Shown here: positions 1 through 10,912 of the stretch, piece by piece
How the letters are laid out: each line of letters opens with the position of its first letter
How positions within the stretch are numbered: the first letter of the stretch is position 1
Source: Haematobia irritans
Lineage: Eukaryota; Arthropoda; Insecta; Diptera; Muscidae
DNA length: 64,000 nt
Assembly: GCF_050003625.1 (NCBI RefSeq)
Contig: NC_134397.1
Coordinates: forward strand, 268,454,070-268,518,069
Direction of reading: 5' to 3'
Position numbers and translations under genes: made by a program
The notes under the pieces: model-generated
Seen by the model: only the letters and a program-made list of their open reading frames with translations
What the model was told of the DNA's origin: nothing
Database searches by the model: none

Positions 1-64
1 TTCATAATTGAGGATTTGACAGTTAAACAAAGTTTTATACCACCGAGGTGACCAACAATCAAAG

Positions 65-301
65 CCTACACACAAAAAAATATTTGTTTGTCTTCAATCA
101 CGAAATTAATTAATACAATTAATTTTTAGTTGAAATGAGAATATCAATCACCAAAGTCAATTAAAAAATTAATTGATGAAATTAAAAAACATACAAAAAT
201 ACAACTAACAAAATTGTTGAATCAATTAAAATTTTAATTGAATATTTTTAAAATTCAATTAAACTTTTAAGTGGAAAACCTTTCGTGATATTTTTTCTGC
301 G
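65..301. repeat. Repeat family A, copy 1 (TTAATTGA-rich MITE)
   Basis: Non-coding element with ACACAAAAAAA at the left and a diverged TTTCGTGATATTTTTT end. It is filled with alternating AATTAATTGA / TCAATTAA motifs that can fold on themselves. Five more or less complete copies occur in this window (here, 4171, 11857, 24709 and 32442). The copy at 32442 has a TA duplication, suggesting a Tc1/mariner-type non-autonomous element. This copy is the most diverged. Confidence 0.6.
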
Positions 302-779
302 TATGTTACAGTTCAGACACACAAACTTTCAAACTTAGAGGAAACCCCCTCAACTTTCACACAAAGATAATAAAATTATGTTGATATCTTTATCCGTTCA
401 AAAGATGTGATTTGGAATCACTGTGGATCTGTCTATATGGGGATATATCAAGGCAAATTTTTATGAACCTAAAATACCTTTAGATTTCCAATTTCATAAA
501 AATCTCGTAAATGTAGCGGCGTGCATGAATCACGGTTGACATCCATGTCAAAAATAATCTACCAAAATTTTAAGAAAATGTTAACAAAATTTAAAAAAAA
601 AAATTACCAAATAAAAAATCATATTTTGAAGTTTTTGATCAAAATATTGTATGAAAAAAATTTTTTTTCTTCGAAAGAAATGTTTTATTATTTTATTTTA
701 GAAGTATATTTCAGTTACTAGTTCTACAAAAAGGGAGAACTTATTCACAATGGACTTTGATAGTGGGACCTAACACGAA
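302..779. other. Unassigned AT-rich spacer
   Basis: I see no gene or recognisable repeat. The only open frame is lysine/phenylalanine-rich and looks like chance in AT-rich DNA. Confidence 0.5.
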
Positions 780-1035
780 ATTAAAAATATTGTATTTATA
801 GATAATGTTGTCAAAATTTTATTTCTATACGAAGTTTTGTCGAAATTTTATTTCTATAGAAAAAACAAAAAGAAATTAAAATTTGGACAAAATTTTCTAT
901 GCAAATAAAATTTTCTATACAAATAAATTTTTTTATAAAAATAAAATTTTGACGTATATTTGTAAAAACATTTTATATGTATAGAAAATTTTGCCGAAAT
1001 TTTTATTTCAATAGAAAATTTTGTAAAAATCTTGC
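780..1035. repeat. 29-bp minisatellite, degenerate short array
   Basis: Imperfect copies of the unit AAAATTTTRTTTCTATAGAAA that dominates the window. The orientation flips near 890-960. It abuts a family B segment, as arrays also do at 10.3, 50.9, 53.7 and 58.5 kb. Confidence 0.7.
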
Positions 1036-1130
1036 AGTCTATAGGGCTTTGCCCAAATAAATTTGACAAACACTATTTTCCTCTGTTGGTTAAGCTACTC
1101 TTGTAGTTTAGTCAACGCAATGTTTTTTAG
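1036..1130 (-). repeat. Repeat family B fragment
   Basis: Contains CTTGCAGTCTATAGGGCTTT, GCCCAAATAAATTTGACAAA and the stretch running to TTGGTTAAGCTACTCTTGTA. The same sequence occurs on the plus strand at about 50990-51090 and 58455-58515. Family B always adjoins a 29-bp array, so the two may be parts of one composite element. Confidence 0.65.
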
Positions 1131-1884
1131 CTGAGATCAAAACAACTAATATGATTGAATTACAAACCAACAATAACAAAACAAAACGAACAATTTTTAT
1201 TCCTAAAAAAGATAGAAAATCAACCATTTTTGGTATCTATTTTTTTATCAATAGAAAATTTATCAAACAAAACGACATATACTTAAATTGGATCATTCGA
1301 ACTAGGATAATTAAAGCCTTCAATTTCATGAACAAATAATGGATTTTTCTGTACTGGCTTTTGGATGATGTTGGTTTATCATAAATGATTTAATCTAATC
1401 CAGCTATCATCCTAGTAACAATATATTCCAGGATTACAATGTAGAAAAAGATACCAATCGGTCTCAACAAAAAAATTCTTAAAATTCTATCTAAACCACA
1501 AAACCACGATTTTCCTTGTAACCATTTCTTGTCCATTGTTGAAGAAATTTGTTTTCATAAGAAATTTTAAAATCATAGGAATATGATTTAAAATTATGAA
1601 GGCACACTCATTAAATAATATGGAAAATTAGACACTAACACAATAATTTTTGAGGTCTCACAATTCATTTCTCTGAAACAAAATATTAAATGTTCCCATA
1701 CACAGACAGAGAAATCGTTCTCAGGATCAATAATTTGTTGTAAAGATTTATGCCCATTGTGATTCGATCATTTTATTTTGTTTTTTTTTTTTATCTATCA
1801 GGGGTGACAAAAATACCCAAGTCTAATTTTTTATATTTTTAAGGACAAAAATCAATGTTGATATCAAAAATCCCAAAACACAAA
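1131..1884. other. Unassigned AT-rich spacer
   Basis: No recognisable gene, RNA or repeat. A poly-T run lies near 1760-1790. Confidence 0.45.
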
Positions 1885-2310
1885 AAACTCCGCTTATTTA
1901 CAAACTCTCCCACAGACAGACACGAAGAGAATGACAAGGACCTGTTTCGAAGAAATACGTGAATGCTCTTGGCCCTGCCAACAACAACTGATTGCAACGG
2001 TTTGAGTTTCCTTCTCATCTCATTCTCCCTTTTGGAGTTTTGGTGATGTTGGTTTACCCTTAATCAGCTGATTTTATGACCTTTTGGTGACCTCAATGTA
2101 ATCAGCTGATTCCTTAAGACGTGACGTTTTGTTTCTTTGGGCTGGTACCTGTTGTAATTAATTGTCTCGCCTTTATCCATGCTCCCTTGTTTTTGTCCTG
2201 CCAGAAAGGACTCTGAATCTTTGTTTTTGTTGGTGTTGTTTGTTTTTGTGATTTTCATTCCATACTCATTGCCAACTCGTTTCTTGCACGTGCATTAATA
2301 TTTTACACGT
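1885..2310 (-). promoter_or_regulatory. Conserved non-coding block, copy 1 (paired TCAGCTGA palindromes)
   Basis: Two AATCAGCTGATT palindromes lie at 2062-2073 and 2100-2111. Between them TGACCT is directly repeated with a 5-bp spacer (2077-2093), which resembles nuclear-receptor half-sites. Read on the minus strand the whole block is collinear with 22925-23355 on the plus strand: a GCACGTG motif, AACAGGTACCAGCCC, the two palindromes, then GTCTGTCTGTGGGAGAG. Islands are conserved between diverged spacers. That could be duplicated regulatory DNA or an old dispersed repeat, and I cannot tell which. Confidence 0.45.
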
Positions 2311-2780
2311 GAATTTTGTTTTTGCTATTTATTCTAAGGATTATGATGATGAGGATATTTTTCACTTGTTGCCGCCTTAATTTTTACCCTTCGATGTTGT
2401 TGTTTCCAATTTTTTTTTTGTGGCAGATCGTAAATCGAGTGATGACTTTTGTATTGATTTTTCTTTTATTGTATTGATTATCCTTAGCAGCAGGTACATG
2501 AAGAAAAGGATATGTGGACACCAATTTCAAAATTTTAGGAGAGATAGACTTCTAGTGAAATATCGGTTTTAACATAAAATGATTGGTATATATATATAAA
2601 GGAGAAAGTTTTGTTTTGGTCTAAAAGTGATGAAGAAATGTTTTAACATTTAATATCATAAGAATCCTATGGGAAATTATAGTGCGCATTGCCACTGTTG
2701 GTCCTATTACAGGTCCGATTTTTATTTTTTGGGTTATAAATGACTGAGATATTGCAAAATTTCACAGCTTGTCCGCAATG
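2311..2780. other. Unassigned spacer
   Basis: No gene or repeat recognised. Short TA-dinucleotide tract near 2590. Confidence 0.4.
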
Positions 2781-2886
2781 TGAAATGCCGTTCGGGTTCG
2801 GCCCCTTGTCCTTGAGCTAAACGTAGAATTGGGCAGCACTCATTGATGAGGGCCAAGTTCACCACATTTGGTATCAACAATGGACC
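2781..2886 (+). repeat. Old tRNA-derived SINE, body fragment
   Basis: Diverged match to the body of the SINE seen intact at 40475-40815: CCGTTCGG, CTTGTCCTTGAGC, GGGCAGCACTCA, AAGTTCACCAC and CAATGGAC occur in the same order. The 3' part of the SINE reappears at 4020-4082, so the copy is split by the LINE relic between them. Confidence 0.65.
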
Positions 2887-4019
2887 ATGGACAAAATGTA
2901 AATACTATTTTTGAGAAAATACTTCATCGTCAATTAGTGACTTATATCGACGGGAATAATATGGATTTCGGAAAGGATGTGGGACGGAAGACGCAACAAT
3001 AAGCGTGTCAACTACATCTGTAAATTGTTAGATGAAGGAAATAGTGGAGCTGTGGAGATCTTCTTCGACTTGACATGATTGACTATAGTATTTTGATACA
3101 GAAGTTACGTTTTTATAACAGACTTTTAGCTCTTGCTTAGAAAACTGTCGACAATTTGTCCAAATTGAGGAAGTCAGAAGTGGGGAGATTCCTGTGAAAT
3201 TTGGTGTGTCACAAGGAAGAATTTTAGATCCTCTTCTGTTTGTTTTGTATCTCAATGATCTTGCAAACCTAAATCTTTTTGGGAAAATGTTCAGTTAGGC
3301 CGACGATATATGCATAATTTATCCATTTAAATCCGAGGTGTCAACCAAGTGTTATATGGAAAGAGATGCAACTCTAATTTTGGAATATATGCATCTTTAT
3401 AAACTGTTTGTGAATGAATCTAAAACAAAGTTGCTACGTTTTAGACCTTTTGTTCGCTTCAATTCTCACTTTAGCCTAAATGTTGGAGGAAAGTTGATTG
3501 AAGAAGTAAGCTCCATAAAATACTTGGGATTGCATATGCAGTCTAATCTGTCATGGGATGAACATATTCATACCTTGAAACAGAAAATATCATTTTCATT
3601 GGGTCTCTTATACAAATTTAAACATAAGTTTACCAAGAATACCAAATTTATAAGTTTACCAAGAATACCAAATTTATTGTTTACCAAAGTTTAATACAGA
3701 GTCATCTGAACTACTTAGCAGCAATATATGCTTGTAGAAACACTACAGACTTACGATCATTGCAGCGACTACAGAATAAGTCATTGAAAGTGGTTGCGAA
3801 TCTAGAATTGGCATAGAAAAAATTTTCCATCTGTGTTACACAGGAAACGAAATGTTTTGAATTTTACAATTGATCTCAAAGTATTATATAAATGTATAAA
3901 TATTAACTAATAGTATATAAAATTGCCAACTAGCCTCTACTATGCCAATCGTCGCTGAGGCACTAATATAATTTGAATTTATATAAATTAAAGTCTATAT
4001 AACGTCTCAATAAAAAAAC
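2887..4019 (+). pseudogene. Decayed non-LTR retrotransposon (LINE) reverse transcriptase
   Basis: A reverse-transcriptase relic in several frames. Visible pieces, in order, are motif A (FFDLT, 3061-3075), motif B (VKFGVSQG...LLFVLYLNDL, from 3194), motif C (ADD followed by ICIIY, 3299 onward) and a 118-residue thumb-like open frame at 3338-3694 with KYLGLHMQSNLSWDEH. A further frame past 3694 reads QSHLNYLAAIYACRN. The 5' part of the ORF, the endonuclease and ORF1 are absent, and stops and frameshifts interrupt motifs A to C. It ends in an A-rich tail at about 4012-4019. Motif order and spacing are those of CR1/Jockey-like LINEs, but the clade is a guess. It would once have made a reverse transcriptase for its own mobilisation and is now inactive. 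Confidence 0.75.
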
Positions 4020-4082
4020 GTAGTCTAAGTGAGCCTGAAATATCGGGCTGCCACCATCACTTTACCTAACCTAAACTAACCT
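4020..4082 (+). repeat. Old tRNA-derived SINE, 3' tail
   Basis: TAGTCTAAGTGAGCCTGA, ATCGGGCTGCCAC and a CCTAACCTAA-type tail match the last 65 bp of the intact SINE at 40475-40815. It continues the body fragment at 2781-2886. Confidence 0.7.
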
Positions 4083-4170
4083 TCCTATAATAATGCATAC
4101 AATTTTAATACGGTTTTCCTAAACACACCAGAATTTTGATATTGTTAACAGTCAGGGATGGAAAATGTAG

Positions 4171-4464
4171 TACAACACACAAAAAATTTTTTTTTCTAAT
4201 TCAATAACGAAATTAATTGATCCAATTAATTTTTAATTGAAATGTCTTCAATCACAGAAATGATAGTATCAATTAAAAAATTAATTGAAGGTCAATTAAA
4301 AAGTTAATTGATCCAATTAAAAAATTAATTGATACTATTATTTTTGTGATTGATTTTTGTTTCAATTAAAAAATTTGTTGAGCCAATTAAATTTTTAATT
4401 GAATATTTTTTAAAACTCAATTAAAATTTTAATTGGAAAAATTTTCGTGAAATTTTTTGTGTGT
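4171..4464. repeat. Repeat family A, copy 2
   Basis: Ends ACACACAAAAAA and TTTTTTGTGTGT with the internal AATTAATTGA/TCAATTAA pattern. TAGTAC occurs on both sides (about 4168-4173 and 4466-4471), which may be a target duplication, although the TA-flanked copy at 32442 argues for TA. Confidence 0.7.
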
Positions 4465-4479
4465 ATAGTACTTTTTTCA

Positions 4480-5890
4480 ACACTTTTTCACTAGAAAATT
4501 TTATAAAAATTTTATTTTTATAGAAAATTTTGTCAAAATTGTACATGTATAGAAAATGTCAAAATTTTATTTGTTTCTATAGAAAATTTTATCAAAATTA
4601 AATTTTGAAAAAAATTTCCATAGAAATAAAATTTTGACAAAATTGTACATGTGTAGAAAATTTTGTCAAAATGTTAATTCTATAGAAAATTTTGTCAAAA
4701 TTGTATAAATATAGAAAATTTTGTCAAAATTTTATTTCTATGGAAAATTTTATTTCAATAGAAAATTTTGTCAAAATTTTATTTCTATAGAAAATTTTGT
4801 AAAAATTTTATTTCTATAGAAAATTTTGATAGAAAATTTTCTATAGGAATTTTATTTTTATAGAAAATTTTGTCAAAATTTTATTTATATAGAAAATTTT
4901 GTCAAAATGTTTTTTCTATAGAATATTTTGTCACAGTTTTATTTCTATAGAAAATTTTGTCAAAATTGTATATCTATAGAAAATTTTGTCAAAATTTCAT
5001 ATCTATAGAAAATTTTGTCAAAATTTTATATCTATAGAAAGTTTTGTCAAAATTTTACATGTATAGAATATTTTGTCAAAATTTTATATCTATAGAAAAT
5101 TTTGTCAAAATTTTATTTCTATAGAAAATTTTATAAAAATTTTATTTTTGTAGAAAATTTTGTCAAAATTTTACATGTATAGAAAATTTTGCAAAATGTT
5201 ATATCTATAGTAAATTTTGTCAACATTTTATATCTATAGAAAATTTTGTTAAAATTTTATTTCTGTGGAAAATTTTGCCAAAATTTTATATCTATAGAAA
5301 ATTTTGACAAAATTTTATATCTATAGAAAATTTTGTTAAAATTTTATTTCTATGGAAAATTTTGCCAAAATTTTATATCTTTAGAAAATTTTGTCAAAAT
5401 TTTATTTCTCTAGAAAGTTCTATAAAAATTGTATTTTTATAGAAGATTTTGTCAAAATTTTATATCTATAGAAAATTTTGTAAAAAATTTATATCTATAG
5501 AAAATTTTGTCAAAATGTTATTTGTATAGAATATTTTGTCAAACTTTTATTTCTATAGAATATTTTGTCAAAATTTTATATCTATAGAAAATTTTGTCAA
5601 AATTTTATTTCTATGGAAAATTTTGTCAAAATTTTATATCTATGGAAAATTTTGTCCAAATTTTATTTCTCTAGAAAGTTCTATAAAAATTTTATTTTTA
5701 TAGAAGATTTTGTCAAAATTTTATATCTATAGAAAAAATAGAAAATTTTATCAAAATTTAATTTTAATAGACAATTTTGTCAAAATTGTATTTTTTAAGA
5801 AAACTTTGTCAATAGTTTATTTCTATAGAAAATTATGTCAACATTTTATTTCTATAGAAAATTTTTTAAAAATTTTATATTTTTTATTTC
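4480..5890. repeat. 29-bp palindromic minisatellite array (about 48 units)
   Basis: Tandem copies of a 29-bp unit, GTCAAAATTTTATTTCTATAG followed by AAAATTTT. Each unit holds the 12-bp palindrome TTTCTATAGAAA between AAAATTTT blocks, so every unit can form a hairpin. Open frames across it are by-products of the repeat. Copies differ by point changes (TTTCTATAG / TATCTATAG / CATGTATAG). Confidence 0.9.
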
Positions 5891-6412
5891 TATTTCTCTT
5901 CAGATAATTTATGAAGTACAACTGAGGCAACCGTGGTTACAATACTACGGTAGTCTTTGTAAGCGGATATAAAACTAAAAAAAAAATATTTAAAATTGAG
6001 GAGTTGACAAAGAAAAATTTATTTTCTTTAAAATTCAGTCTAAAAAAGCTCTTGACAATAATCTTCCAATGGAATTTTTGTTGAAATTTAGTGAAAAGTA
6101 CTTTTTCGTTCAAAAAAATACTTCTATTGTTCTTTCTTAAACTGAACTGAGAAAACCAAATGCAATCCTTAGAAAATAATCAACGAAAATTTGTATAGCC
6201 GATTTAATTTTATTGTTAATTTTAATTTTATTGTGTCATTGGTTTTAATGATAAAGGACTGCGAACAAACAAATAAATTAAAAACAATTTTTTTAAGGAA
6301 ACCTCAAACTCAAAAAGAGAATTACTTAATTTGACGGGTTCTTTGGCCCAGAATCAATGCCAATATCATTGGTGCAAAGACAAAGTCTTTGGAATCGGAA
6401 CTATTTTTTGTG
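5891..6412. other. Spacer with two repeat traces
   Basis: 6045-6120 (CTCTTGACAATAATCTTCC ... AAAAGTACTTTTTCG) recurs inverted at 7490-7560. 6330-6412 resembles the right end of MITE family E (TTCTTTGGCCCAGAATCAAT ... CAAAGTCTTTGGAA). No gene seen. Confidence 0.5.
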
Positions 6413-6815
6413 TGTAAAAACACTCTACTAAATTCGTGGCAATCGGCACATTCGAAAATAGGTATACCAATCGCCATACCAGCAAAAACAATCGAAGTTG
6501 TTTCAACAAACTCTCACTCGTTTTGTCTTCATTTATTGATATGAACACAGAAACGGCGCTTTGAATATGTTATGGGCCCCATGAAAATTAGTTAGCCTTA
6601 TTGTTGGGCTGCCACTATACCGCCACCCCTTAATAACAAGCAAATAAATTAAAGTCCTTTAAAATAATAATATTTTGTGAGCTAAAATAAATTTTAAATA
6701 TGTGCACCAATTTTTCTCTATATTTTTTAAGTAATTTCAATAACAAAAAATGGCATTTAAATAGAATAGAACCATATACCAAAGTATGAATAAACTCTCC
6801 ATGACATAAATACCA
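6413..6815. other. Unassigned spacer
   Basis: No gene or repeat recognised. Confidence 0.4.
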
Positions 6816-6819
6816 TTAA

Positions 6820-6997
6820 CCCTTTCACTACCGATGTCCATTTGACGAGAAAATAACATTTTAGTGACAAACATGTTACATAGGCACCATACAAAAATTA
6901 CATTTTGCTCTTGAAACATGTTTGAGGTGATCATATTCCGTCTCTGCGTGTATTTATTTCTCCATGTTATTTTAAAGTGTGAAAGGTAGTGAAAGGG
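6820..6997. mobile_element. piggyBac-type MITE, 178 bp
   Basis: Terminal inverted repeats CCCTTTCACTACC and GGTAGTGAAAGGG are exact mirror images and are flanked on both sides by TTAA (6816-6819 and 6998-7001). TTAA duplication and CCC-starting ends are characteristic of the piggyBac superfamily. Too short to encode a transposase, so it would have been moved by an enzyme encoded elsewhere. Confidence 0.85.
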
Positions 6998-7001
6998 TTA
7001 A

Positions 7002-7569
7002 TCAGACATTTGCTTATTCTGCAGATTTTAAATGGAGCCATAAAATGACCACAAAATAGATTAAATAACTCAAACGAAAACAAGCTGCATTTTAAAATCA
7101 TAATTTAAAAGGAAATTGAATTAAATGAAAAAACAACAACAACACTAAAGTTTGTGGTTTAGAGATATTGAAAAACAATAAAAACTGAAAAGAACATTAT
7201 GTCTTCTATTATTGCAAAGATGCTGTGCCCTTTTAAACCACAACCAAATCAGTGCAACGGCGGCGACAATGGCACAATCTTTTGACCCGGGAAATAAGAA
7301 ACCACAGCAACCAAGAACCACAAAAATCATAATCTTATGTGCAAGAGTAAATCACAAAAAAATTTGCAAAATACGTTACATTTCTTGGTGTTAAAAAATC
7401 AAATAACAATAAAATCAAAATATAAACGACTATATTATACCCTATACCAGGGATTGAAAATACAATTTTTAAGAAAGTATAAAAAAGGTATTTTTTTGAG
7501 CGAAAAAGTACTTTTCACTAATTTCAACAAAAATTCCGAAGGAAGATTATTGTCAAGAGCACCTCTAAA
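7002..7569. other. Spacer with repeat traces
   Basis: 7431-7460 holds a scrap of the D1 head (ACTATATTATACCCTATACC). 7490-7560 is the inverted partner of 6045-6120. The overlapping open frames on both strands at 7145-7394 show no family resemblance. Confidence 0.45.
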
Positions 7570-7950
7570 TTTTCTATAGAAATAAAATTTTTACAAAATT
7601 TTCTATAGATATAAAAATTTATAAAAAATTAAAATTTTGACAAAATTTTCTATGAAAATAAAATTTGGACAAAATTTTCTATAAAAATAAAATTTGGACC
7701 AAAATTTTCTATAAAAATAAAATTTGGGCAAAATTTTCAATAAAAATAAAATTTTGAAAAAATTTTCTATAGAATCAAAATTTTGACAAAATTTTCTATA
7801 GAACTAAAATTTTGACAAAATTTTCTGTCGAAATAAAATTTTGCCAAAATTTTCTATAAAAATAAAATGTTGACAAAATTTTCTATAGAAATAAAGTATT
7901 CACAAAATTTTCTACAGAAATAAAATTTGGCAAAATTTTCTACAGAAACA
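7570..7950. repeat. 29-bp minisatellite array
   Basis: Reverse orientation relative to the 4480-5890 array (CTATAGAAATAAAATTTTGAC). About 13 degenerate units. Confidence 0.85.
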
Positions 7951-8312
7951 AAATTTTCGATATGTTAATATGTTAGAACATATTATGTTTGGGACATAAA
8001 CTGTTTGTAAATATAATATGCATAGACGCAAACATATATTAATTTGGAAATATATGTGTTTGGAAAGAGAGAGCTAAAGATTATGCTGCAAATAAAATAA
8101 TGGAAGTAACCAATTGGCGCTTTAAAAATATATCCACACAAAGAAAATTTCATTAAAATTTGTACTACCAGTGTATGCCTTAAGGTGAAACATAATATGT
8201 TTGAACAACACAATCAATATTTTGTTTGCACCAATCCTGAAAATATATACGCTTGAAGCAAAATGTGTTTGGGGTATATGTTACAGAAGCGATTTCTTTT
8301 TTAAGGGTGTAG
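7951..8312. repeat. Repeat family G, copy 1 (AAACATAT-rich)
   Basis: AT-rich element with many ATATGTTTGG / CCAAACATAT motifs. Its right end ATGTTACAGAAGCGATTTC matches the left end of the copy at 54290 in inverse orientation. Probably a non-autonomous DNA element. No TSD resolved. Confidence 0.55.
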
Positions 8313-8706
8313 ATTGGTAGAATTTTCTAAAGAAATAAAATTTTGAGAACATTTTTCCATAGAACTAAAATTTTGATAAAAATTTCTAAAGAAAATAATT
8401 TTCATAAAAGTTTCTAAAGAAAATAAAATGTTGACAAAATTTTCTATAGAAACAAAATTTGGGCAAAATTGTCTATAGAAATAAAATTTGGGCAAAATTT
8501 TCTGTAGAAATAAAATTTTGTACAAATTTGCTATAGAAATAAAATTTTGTACAAATTTGCTATAGAAATAAAATTTTGATAAAAAAAAATAAAAAAAGTT
8601 TTGATAAAAGTTTCTAAAGAAAATAAAATTTTGACAAAATTTTCTATCGGAATAAAATTTTGATAAAAGTTTCTATATAAATAAAATTTTGTCCAAATTT
8701 GTTATA
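8313..8706. repeat. 29-bp minisatellite array, left of rosa-type insertion
   Basis: Same unit as the other arrays. It continues at 9640 after the mariner-like insertion. Confidence 0.85.
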
Positions 8707-9639
8707 AAGGGTGATTTGTTAAGAGCCTGATAACTTTTTTTAAAAAAAAAACGCATAAAATTTGCAAAATCTCATCGGTTCTTTATTTGAAACGTTAGAT
8801 TGGTCCATGACATTTACTTTTTGAAGATAATTTCATTTAAATGTTGACCGCGGCTGCGTCTTAGGTGGTCCATTCGGAAAGTCCAATTTTGGGCAACTTT
8901 TTCGAGCATTTCGGCCGGAATAGCCCGAATTTCTTCGGAAATGTTGTCTTCCAAAGCTGGAATAGTTGCTGGCTTATTTCTGTAGACTTTAGACTTGACG
9001 TAGGCCCACAAAAAATAGTCTAAAGGCGTCAAATCGCATGATCTTGGTGGCCAACTTACCGGTCCATTTCTTGAGATGAATTGTTCTCCGAAGTTTTCCC
9101 TCAAAATGGCCATAGAATCGCGAGCTGTGTGGCATGTAGCGCCATCTTGTTGAAACCACATGTCAACCAAGTTCAGTTCTTCCATTTTTGGCAACAAAAA
9201 GTTTGTTAGCATCGAACGATAGCGATCGCCATTCACCGTAACGTTGCGTCCAACAGCATCTTTGAAAAAATACGGTCCAATGATTCCACCAGCGTACAAA
9301 CCACACCAAACAGTGCATTTTTCGGGATGCATGGGCAGTTCTTGAACGGCTTCTGGTTGCTCTTCACTCCAAATGCGGCAATTTTGCTTATTTACGTAGC
9401 CATTCAACCAGAAATGAGCCTCATCGCTGAACAAAATTTGTCGATAAAAAAGCGGATTTTCTGCCACTGATTTTGGTAATAAAATTCAATGATTTGCAAG
9501 CGTTGCTCGTTAGTAAGTCTATTCATGATGAAATGTCAAAGCATACTGAGCATCTTTCTCTTTGACACCATGTCTGAAATCCCACGTGATCTGTCAAATA
9601 CTAATGCATGAAAATCCTAACCTCAAAAGAATCACCCTT
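8707..9639 (-). mobile_element. rosa-type (DD41D) Tc1/mariner element, internally deleted
   Basis: 933-bp element with inverted ends AAGGGTGATT (left) and AAGGGTGATTCTTTTGAGG (right, read inward), flanked by TA at 8705-8706 and 9640-9641. It sits cleanly inside a 29-bp array, so it is younger than the array. The coding relic is listed separately. Confidence 0.88.
8814..9526 (-). pseudogene. DD41D transposase relic (rosa-like)
   Basis: The start at 9526 gives MNRLTNEQRLQIIEFYYQN, the usual N-terminus of this family. The sequence then jumps out of frame into the catalytic domain, which is open from 9467 to 8814 (217 residues). Catalytic residues visible are D in FSDEAHF, D in QQDGATCH, and the final D in SCDLTPLDYF, 41 residues after the second, hence DD41D. 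The C-terminus (RSRGQHLNEIIFKK) is intact. The N-terminal helix-turn-helix DNA-binding part, expected to be over 100 residues, is gone through an internal deletion. It would have encoded the cut-and-paste transposase and cannot now bind its ends. No host role is evident. Confidence 0.88.
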
Positions 9640-10300
9640 TACAAATAAAATTTTGTCCACATTTGCTATAGAAATAAAATTTTGGGAAAAATTTCCATAG
9701 AAATAAAATTTTGATAAAAGTTTCAAAAGAAAAAAAATTTTGACAAAATTTTCTATAGAAATAAAATTTGGGCAAAATTGTCTTTAGAAATAAAATTTTG
9801 ACAAAATTTTATTTCTATAGAAAGTTTTGCCAAATTTGCTATAGAAATAAAATTTTGATAAAATGTTCTATAGAAATAATTTTTTTTTTCAAAATTTGCT
9901 ATAGAAATAAAATTTTGATAAAATGTTCTAGAAATAAAATTTGGGCAAAATTTTCTATAGGAATAAAATTTTGTCCAAATTTGCTATAGAAATAAAATTT
10001 TGACAAAAATTTGCCAAATTTGCTATAGAAATAAAATTTTGATAAAATGTTCTATAGAAATATTTTTTTTTTCAAAATTTGCTATAGAAATAGAATGTTG
10101 ATAAAATGTTCTATAGAAATAAAATGTGGGCAAAATTTTCTATAGAAATAAAATTTTGTACAAATTTGCTATAGAAATAAAATTTTGACAAAATTTTCTA
10201 TAGAAATACAATTTTGTCCAAATTTGGTATAGAAATAAAATTTGGCCAAAATTGTCTACAGAAAAAAATATGACACAATTTCCTATAGAAATAAATTGTT
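9640..10300. repeat. 29-bp minisatellite array, right of rosa-type insertion
   Basis: Continues the 8313-8706 array, with TTTGCTATAGAAATAAAATT variants. Open frames rich in K, F, Y and I here are repeat artefacts. Confidence 0.85.
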
Positions 10301-10440
10301 GTTAAAAAGGAATAAGCCGATTTCTCGAAAAATCCCCAAATTTATGGAAATACGCCACCAAATCCCCAAGCTCCCAACTCAAGATTTCGTCCCGATTCAC
10401 GAAAAAATATTGGGGAATAATCCCCAATACTGGCAACACT
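10301..10440. repeat. TCCCCA-rich block (array-associated, family HOR)
   Basis: CGATTTCTCGAAAAATCCCC ... TTTATGGAAATACGCCACCA recurs at 51757, 52178, 52699, 52991 and 53503. 10408-10429 is a 9-bp-arm hairpin, TATTGGGGA-ATAA-TCCCCAATA. The ending ATACTGGCAACACT also occurs near 53630. Confidence 0.7.
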
Positions 10441-10912
10441 GGACACAACGACAATGCGAGCTCTCACATACCGGCTCAAACAACTGAATTTTTGACCACC
10501 CACAATATCGATTTGATGCGCCACCCGCGTATAGTTCTGACTTTTTCTTATCCCCGAACGTAAGCAATAGAATGAGATGTTAACGTTTTTCGTGACCTTA
10601 AGAAGTGGTTGATACATTCAGAATGCAATCAGAGTGGCGAAAGTGCTTAGACAATTGAGTCAAACGAATGCGAAGTGTACAGATCTGATTGTTATTTGGG
10701 CAAAGCCTTTTAGACTGCAAGATGGTTGGATGGACGGCCGTTTCGGAATTACCACATTCCTCATCAGCATCCCCTACTTGAACTGAAACCATTATCAGAA
10801 CTAATTCGGGTAATTCACTAAACCCAAAGTGAACTACACTTGAACCTCTCGAAACAATGGTTTTCGATAGTCGACTTTACCTTCACAAATTTTTATACAA
10901 AAATCATCTCAC
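10441..10912. repeat. Repeat family B segment with flanking spacer
   Basis: 10690-10890 contains GGGCAAAGCC, GACTGCAAGATGGTTGGATG, TTTCGGAATTACCACATTCC and TCACTAAACCCAAAGTGAA, shared with 53640-53830 and 58480-58650. 10441-10690 is unassigned. Confidence 0.65.

Noticed and set aside
2781..4082. LINE and SINE sharing a 3' tail as mobilisation partners
   Set aside because: The SINE body upstream of the LINE in the same orientation makes nested insertion simpler. Kept as an alternative in the finding.
4480..5890. CRISPR array
   Set aside because: No unique spacers between repeats. Units are head-to-tail and the genome is clearly eukaryotic.
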